From the NCBI GenBank assembly GCA_012728025.1, contig JAAYFX010000057.1, positions 1-8,078 of the forward strand: DNA of 8,078 nt, given 5' to 3'. Positions 5,213 through 8,078 of the stretch are shown piece after piece. The position numbers were made by a program, and so were the translations under genes. The notes beneath the pieces are model-generated. The model searched no databases, had not been told where the DNA came from, and saw only the letters and a program-made list of their open reading frames with translations. This stretch comes from Clostridiales bacterium (GTDB lineage: Bacteria; Bacillota; Clostridia; Oscillospirales; Oscillospiraceae). Each line of letters opens with the position of its first letter. Position 1 is the stretch's first letter.

Positions 5213-6691
5213 CTAGGAAAGAAAATTGAAAACTGCCTTGGACATATCCTCTTTTGCTATGCAATCAGAAAAGCGGGGCCTTTTCCCGTCAAGACCACAA
5301 AGGGGCAGGGGTGCTTTTGTGCCCGAGGCTTCTTCCAGAGCATTTATAAGCTTTGCGCCGGATAGGTCAGATTTTTGACCCAGAGACTCCAGAACACTAT
5401 CGCAAAACTTATAGGGGCTTGCGGTGGAAACAATAACTGTGGGGAAGGTTTCGCCCTTTTCCCGACGCAGCTTTTCCAAAACCACAAAGGCATCCGCCGT
5501 ATGAGTGTCCATAAGATAGCCCTCTGTGTCAAAAACCTTTTTAATACAGAGTTTTGCTTCCTCGTCGGTGGCAAAGCCACAGTCAAAATCGGCGGCGATT
5601 GCGGAGAGAACCTTCTCCCCTACCTCATATTTTCCGGTGGTTTTCAGTTCCTCCATCCAGCCTTTTACAGCGCTGTCATCAGACAGCATAAAAAGAAGCC
5701 TTTCAAGGTTCGAGGAAACCAAAATGTCCATAGAAGGTGAAATGGTGGTGAAAAACTTGCGGTTGCGGTCATACACTCCGGTTTTTATAAAATCCGTAAG
5801 AACATTGTTGCTGTTTGAAGCGCAAATGAGACGGCGAATGGGAAGCCCCATTTTTTTTGCATACCAGCCGGCAAGAATATCACCGAAGTTGCCAGTGGGA
5901 ACGCAAAAGTCAATTTCGTCGCCCATTTTGATTCTGCCCGAATTTACATAGTCACAGTATGAAGAAAAATAATAAACTATCTGCGGCAAAAGTCTGCCCC
6001 AGTTTATGGAGTTTGCCGAAGATAGAAAAATGCTCTTTTCGTTAAGCTTCTCGGCAAAATCTTTATCCCCAAAGATTTCCTTTACACCTGTTTGTGTATC
6101 GTCAAAATTACCCTCAACCGCACAGACAAGAACATTTTCCCCACGCTGAGTGGTCATTTGCAGCTTTTGCACGTCGGAAACGCCGTCACGGGGATAAAAA
6201 ACCACAATGGAAGTCCCCGAAACATCGGCAAAACCCTCTAAGGCCGCCTTGCCTGTGTCTCCGGAGGTGGCAACAAGTATGCAAACCTTGCGCTGCTCGC
6301 CAATCTTTTTAAGGGAGGCGGTCAGCAAAAGGGGCAGCATTTGCAAGGCCATGTCTTTAAAGGCGCAGGTAGGCCCATGCCAAAGCTCTAAAAAGCCTGT
6401 GGAGTCGTTTAAAAAGTGAGTGGGAGCAATGCTTTCATCATCATAGTTTTCAGAATAAGCCTGCTTAACAAAGCTTAAAAGCTCCTCTTTGGAAAACTCG
6501 TCTAAAAACTTTCCCATTATAAAGACAGCCCTATCACGATAGTGCATTTTCAAAAGGCTTTCAAGCTCTGCCTGCTCTAAAAGGGGAATGCTCTCGGGAA
6601 GAAACAATCCACCCTCGTCGGAAAGTCCCTGTGCTATGGCCTCGGCGGCGGAAACGGATTTTTCTTTATCTCTTGTGCTTAAGTATTTCAT
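5213..6691 (-). CDS. thrC: Threonine synthase
   Basis: Threonine synthase is a PLP enzyme that converts O-phospho-L-homoserine and water to L-threonine and phosphate, the last step of threonine synthesis. The 492 residues fit the long form of the family. The N-terminal threonine-synthase domain begins MKYLSTRDK and includes GLSDEGGLFLPE (22-33). The PLP lysine is Lys112 in HGPTCAFKDMA (105-115). SGDTG (143-147) and PTGNFGD (265-271) are cofactor and phosphate contacts, and SANSINWGRLLPQ (225-237) is also characteristic. The ATG has AAGGAG at 7 nt spacing, and that site overlaps the yraN stop, so thrC is probably the last gene of the rbgA-rnhB-yraN transcript. No homoserine kinase or dehydrogenase gene is in view, and the 11-bp gap leaves no room for a leader attenuator. 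Confidence 0.97.
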   Translation of the reverse strand: MKYLSTRDKEKSVSAAEAIAQGLSDEGGLFLPESIPLLEQAELESLLKMHYRDRAVFIMGKFLDEFSKEELLSFVKQAYSENYDDESIAPTHFLNDSTGFLELWHGPTCAFKDMALQMLPLLLTASLKKIGEQRKVCILVATSGDTGKAALEGFADVSGTSIVVFYPRDGVSDVQKLQMTTQRGENVLVCAVEGNFDDTQTGVKEIFGDKDFAEKLNEKSIFLSSANSINWGRLLPQIVYYFSSYCDYVNSGRIKMGDEIDFCVPTGNFGDILAGWYAKKMGLPIRRLICASNSNNVLTDFIKTGVYDRNRKFFTTISPSMDILVSSNLERLLFMLSDDSAVKGWMEELKTTGKYEVGEKVLSAIAADFDCGFATDEEAKLCIKKVFDTEGYLMDTHTADAFVVLEKLRREKGETFPTVIVSTASPYKFCDSVLESLGQKSDLSGAKLINALEEASGTKAPLPLCGLDGKRPRFSDCIAKEDMSKAVFNFLS

Positions 6692-6702
6692 ATCGGCGCT
6701 CC

Positions 6703-7065
6703 TTATTCAAAGGCGTTTTCTATATGGTTTATGTCCACCAAGGGAGACTTTACCCCCTCGGGCGCATATATTTCGATTACATCAAAGCGTGGCTGAAGCT
6801 TTGTTTCGTTTTGGGAAAGCCACAGAGAAGCGGTTATTTTAATTTTTTCCTGCTTTGAGCGATTTACATACTCTCGGGCAAGGGCAAAGCTTTTGGATTT
6901 GCGAAGCTTAACCTCGACAAAAACTATGTATTTTCTGTTTTCGGCTATAAGGTCAATTTCCCCCATACGGCAGGAATAGTTCATGCCGATTATTTTAAAG
7001 CCCTTTGATTTCAAATAATTTGCCGCCGTCTGCTCGCCCCAGCGGCCCAAAAGACGCTTTTCCAC
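6703..7065 (-). CDS. yraN: YraN family protein (UPF0102), putative nuclease-like
   Basis: This 120-residue protein, the normal size for UPF0102, has a restriction-endonuclease-like fold signature: LGRWGEQTAANYL (6-18), GEIDLIA (35-41; Glu36, Asp38) and VEVKLR (50-55; Glu51, Lys53). Glu/Asp...ExK is the PD-(D/E)xK metal-dependent nuclease pattern, but the substrate is not established and the activity is inferred from the fold. The start is GTG at 7065, sharing its G with the rnhB TAG stop (TAGTG). GGAGGA (7072-7077) at 6 nt supports it, and no ATG occurs before the conserved N-terminal motif. The family is usually found next to rnhB, as here. Confidence 0.93.
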   Translation of the reverse strand: MEKRLLGRWGEQTAANYLKSKGFKIIGMNYSCRMGEIDLIAENRKYIVFVEVKLRKSKSFALAREYVNRSKQEKIKITASLWLSQNETKLQPRFDVIEIYAPEGVKSPLVDINHIENAFE

Positions 7066-7682
7066 TAGCTGTCCTCCCCATGCAGACCTTTTTTAAGAAA
7101 GGAAGGCCTGTGTATAGGGCAGGGTCCATGCTCACGAAGGGCCTTATAGTGCATTGCGGTGCCATAGCCCTTGTGCTGCGAAAAGCCGTATTCGGGATAT
7201 GTTTCATCATAGGAAATCATAAGCCTGTCTCGTGAAACCTTCGCCAAAATGGAGGCTGCTGCGATACTTGCACTTTTTCCATCCCCGCCGGTAATACAGC
7301 GGTTTTTGTGCTTTATCCCAGTGCTGCGGTTGCCGTCTATAAGGCAGAGCTTGGGGCTTATTTTAAGCCCTTCTATGGCACGGTTCATGGCAAGATAAGT
7401 TGCGCCTAAAATGTTAAGACTTTCAATTTCCTCAACATCCGCAAAGGCCACTGAAAAGGAAAGAGCGTTTTCGCAAATTATATCAAAAAGAGCTTCCCTT
7501 CGTTTGGCGCTAAGCTTTTTTGAGTCGTTTAAACCCTCGGGCAAAAAACCTTGAGGTAAAATAACTGCCGCCGCACAGACAGGGCCTGCCAGCGGCCCTC
7601 TGCCTGCCTCGTCCACCCCGCAAAGGGGAGAAAACCCACCTTTTATAATTTCATTTTCAATTTCCCATAAATCAATATCCAT
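7065..7682 (-). CDS. rnhB: Ribonuclease HII
   Basis: RNase HII cuts the RNA strand of RNA/DNA hybrids and makes the first incision at single ribonucleotides left in DNA. With the ATG start the product has 205 residues, normal for the family. The catalytic set is complete: Asp24 and Glu25 in GVDEAGRGPLAGP (22-34), Asp116 in LIDGNR, and Asp134 in GGDGKSASIAAASILAK. The typical GFSQHKGYGT and HRPSF segments follow near the C-terminus. The start is not certain: the frame runs to a TTG at 7694, with a GTG at 7691. ATG at 7682 is preferred, although its upstream GGTG (6 nt away) is a weak site. The gap to rbgA is 21 bp, and the stop overlaps the yraN start by one base, implying translational coupling. 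Confidence 0.95.
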   Translation of the reverse strand: MDIDLWEIENEIIKGGFSPLCGVDEAGRGPLAGPVCAAAVILPQGFLPEGLNDSKKLSAKRREALFDIICENALSFSVAFADVEEIESLNILGATYLAMNRAIEGLKISPKLCLIDGNRSTGIKHKNRCITGGDGKSASIAAASILAKVSRDRLMISYDETYPEYGFSQHKGYGTAMHYKALREHGPCPIHRPSFLKKGLHGEDS

Positions 7683-7703
7683 ACAAGGCACCAATCAAAA
7701 GCT

Positions 7704-8078
7704 TTATTGTATAAAATCAGAAGGGCGCTCAAGGCTTATACGACCGAGCTTGCCCCCTCGGAATTCATCCAGCAAAACCGCCGCCATACGCTCTAAGTCA
7801 TACTCCCCGCCGGATATAAGAAAGCCACGCTTCCTTGCCGCCATTTCCAAAAGTTCCAAGCCTGAAGCTTCAGGCTCCGGTGTAAATTTATAGCGGTTCG
7901 TTATACTTTCGGGATAAAGCTCCCGCAGTCTAGCCATAAGATTTGCACAAAGAAGCTCCCTGTCGATTACCTCGTCACGAACAGCGCCGGTAAAAGCAAG
8001 GTTCTCCCCTACCGTCTGGCTGTCAAATCGTGGCCAAAGTATGCCCGGAGTGTCTAAAAGCTCCAAGCCCTCGTCAAC
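7704..8078 (-). CDS. rbgA: Ribosome biogenesis GTPase RbgA (YlqF), C-terminal part (cut by window edge)
   Basis: RbgA is a GTPase needed for late assembly of the 50S ribosomal subunit. The 124 visible residues begin within the GTPase domain at LELLDTPGILWPRF, where DTPG (8043-8054) is the G3 motif. In this circularly permuted family the motif order is G4-G5-G1-G2-G3, so finding G3 followed by about 110 residues with no NKxD motif fits exactly. The rest is the helical C-terminal RNA-binding domain (GENLAFTGAVRDEVID, then a glycine/arginine-rich end GGKLGRISLERP). The frame continues past the right edge, so no start is in view; a TTG at 8066 is an internal leucine codon. RbgA is normally about 280 residues. 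The rbgA-rnhB adjacency is conserved in Firmicutes. Confidence 0.93.
   Translation of the reverse strand, partial: VDEGLELLDTPGILWPRFDSQTVGENLAFTGAVRDEVIDRELLCANLMARLRELYPESITNRYKFTPEPEASGLELLEMAARKRGFLISGGEYDLERMAAVLLDEFRGGKLGRISLERPSDFIQ

Noticed and set aside
5526..5951. A 141-residue plus-strand open frame opposite thrC
   Set aside because: It is a shadow of thrC codon use, with low complexity (serine-rich) and no start signal.
7683..7694. Upstream TTG/GTG starts for RNase HII
   Set aside because: They add only four residues or fewer, lack a better ribosome binding site, and an ATG is available at 7682; they remain possible alternatives.

Overview
This window reads as a stretch of chromosome from a low-to-mid-GC Firmicute, most likely an anaerobic Clostridia lineage (an Oscillospiraceae/Ruminococcaceae-type organism would fit). 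The evidence is the conserved order trigger factor - ClpP - ClpX - Lon, the rbgA - rnhB - yraN order, strong AGGAGG-type ribosome binding sites, and a small cysteine-rich DUF1540 protein of a kind common in Clostridia. The assignment is an inference from gene content and style; no rRNA or other marker is present. Nearly everything is on the minus strand, so the genes are best read from high to low coordinates.

Region 1 (8078 to 5213, minus): a tightly packed run of the C-terminal part of the ribosome-assembly GTPase rbgA (cut by the window edge), rnhB (RNase HII), yraN (UPF0102 nuclease-like) and thrC (threonine synthase). The rnhB stop and yraN GTG start share one base, and the thrC ribosome binding site overlaps the yraN stop codon, so this is very probably one transcript. 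A GC-rich hairpin follows thrC.

Region 2 (5212 to 4175): a 62-residue DUF1540 protein is the only plus-strand gene. It is convergent with thrC and divergent from a COG1768-like metallophosphoesterase, with which it shares a 108-bp intergenic region.

Region 3 (4174 to 765, minus): tig, clpP and clpX form a protein-quality-control operon. A near-consensus sigma-A promoter with an extended -10 lies upstream of tig, a small hairpin sits in the tig leader, and an intrinsic terminator lies 15 bp after clpX. Trigger factor folds nascent chains; ClpX unfolds proteins and feeds them to the ClpP peptidase.

Region 4 (764 to 1, minus): the start of lon, a second ATP-dependent protease, behind its own leader. 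The leader carries a possible extended -10 promoter and a perfect 13-bp palindrome. Lon is cut by the left window edge after about 210 residues.

No mobile element, CRISPR array, RNA gene or pseudogene was seen, and no gap without a gene exceeds about 165 bp. The window looks like ordinary housekeeping DNA. I did not find a convincing new system; the points worth a second look are regulatory (lon leader, tig leader, the divergent 4871-4978 region) and a few protein-level oddities.
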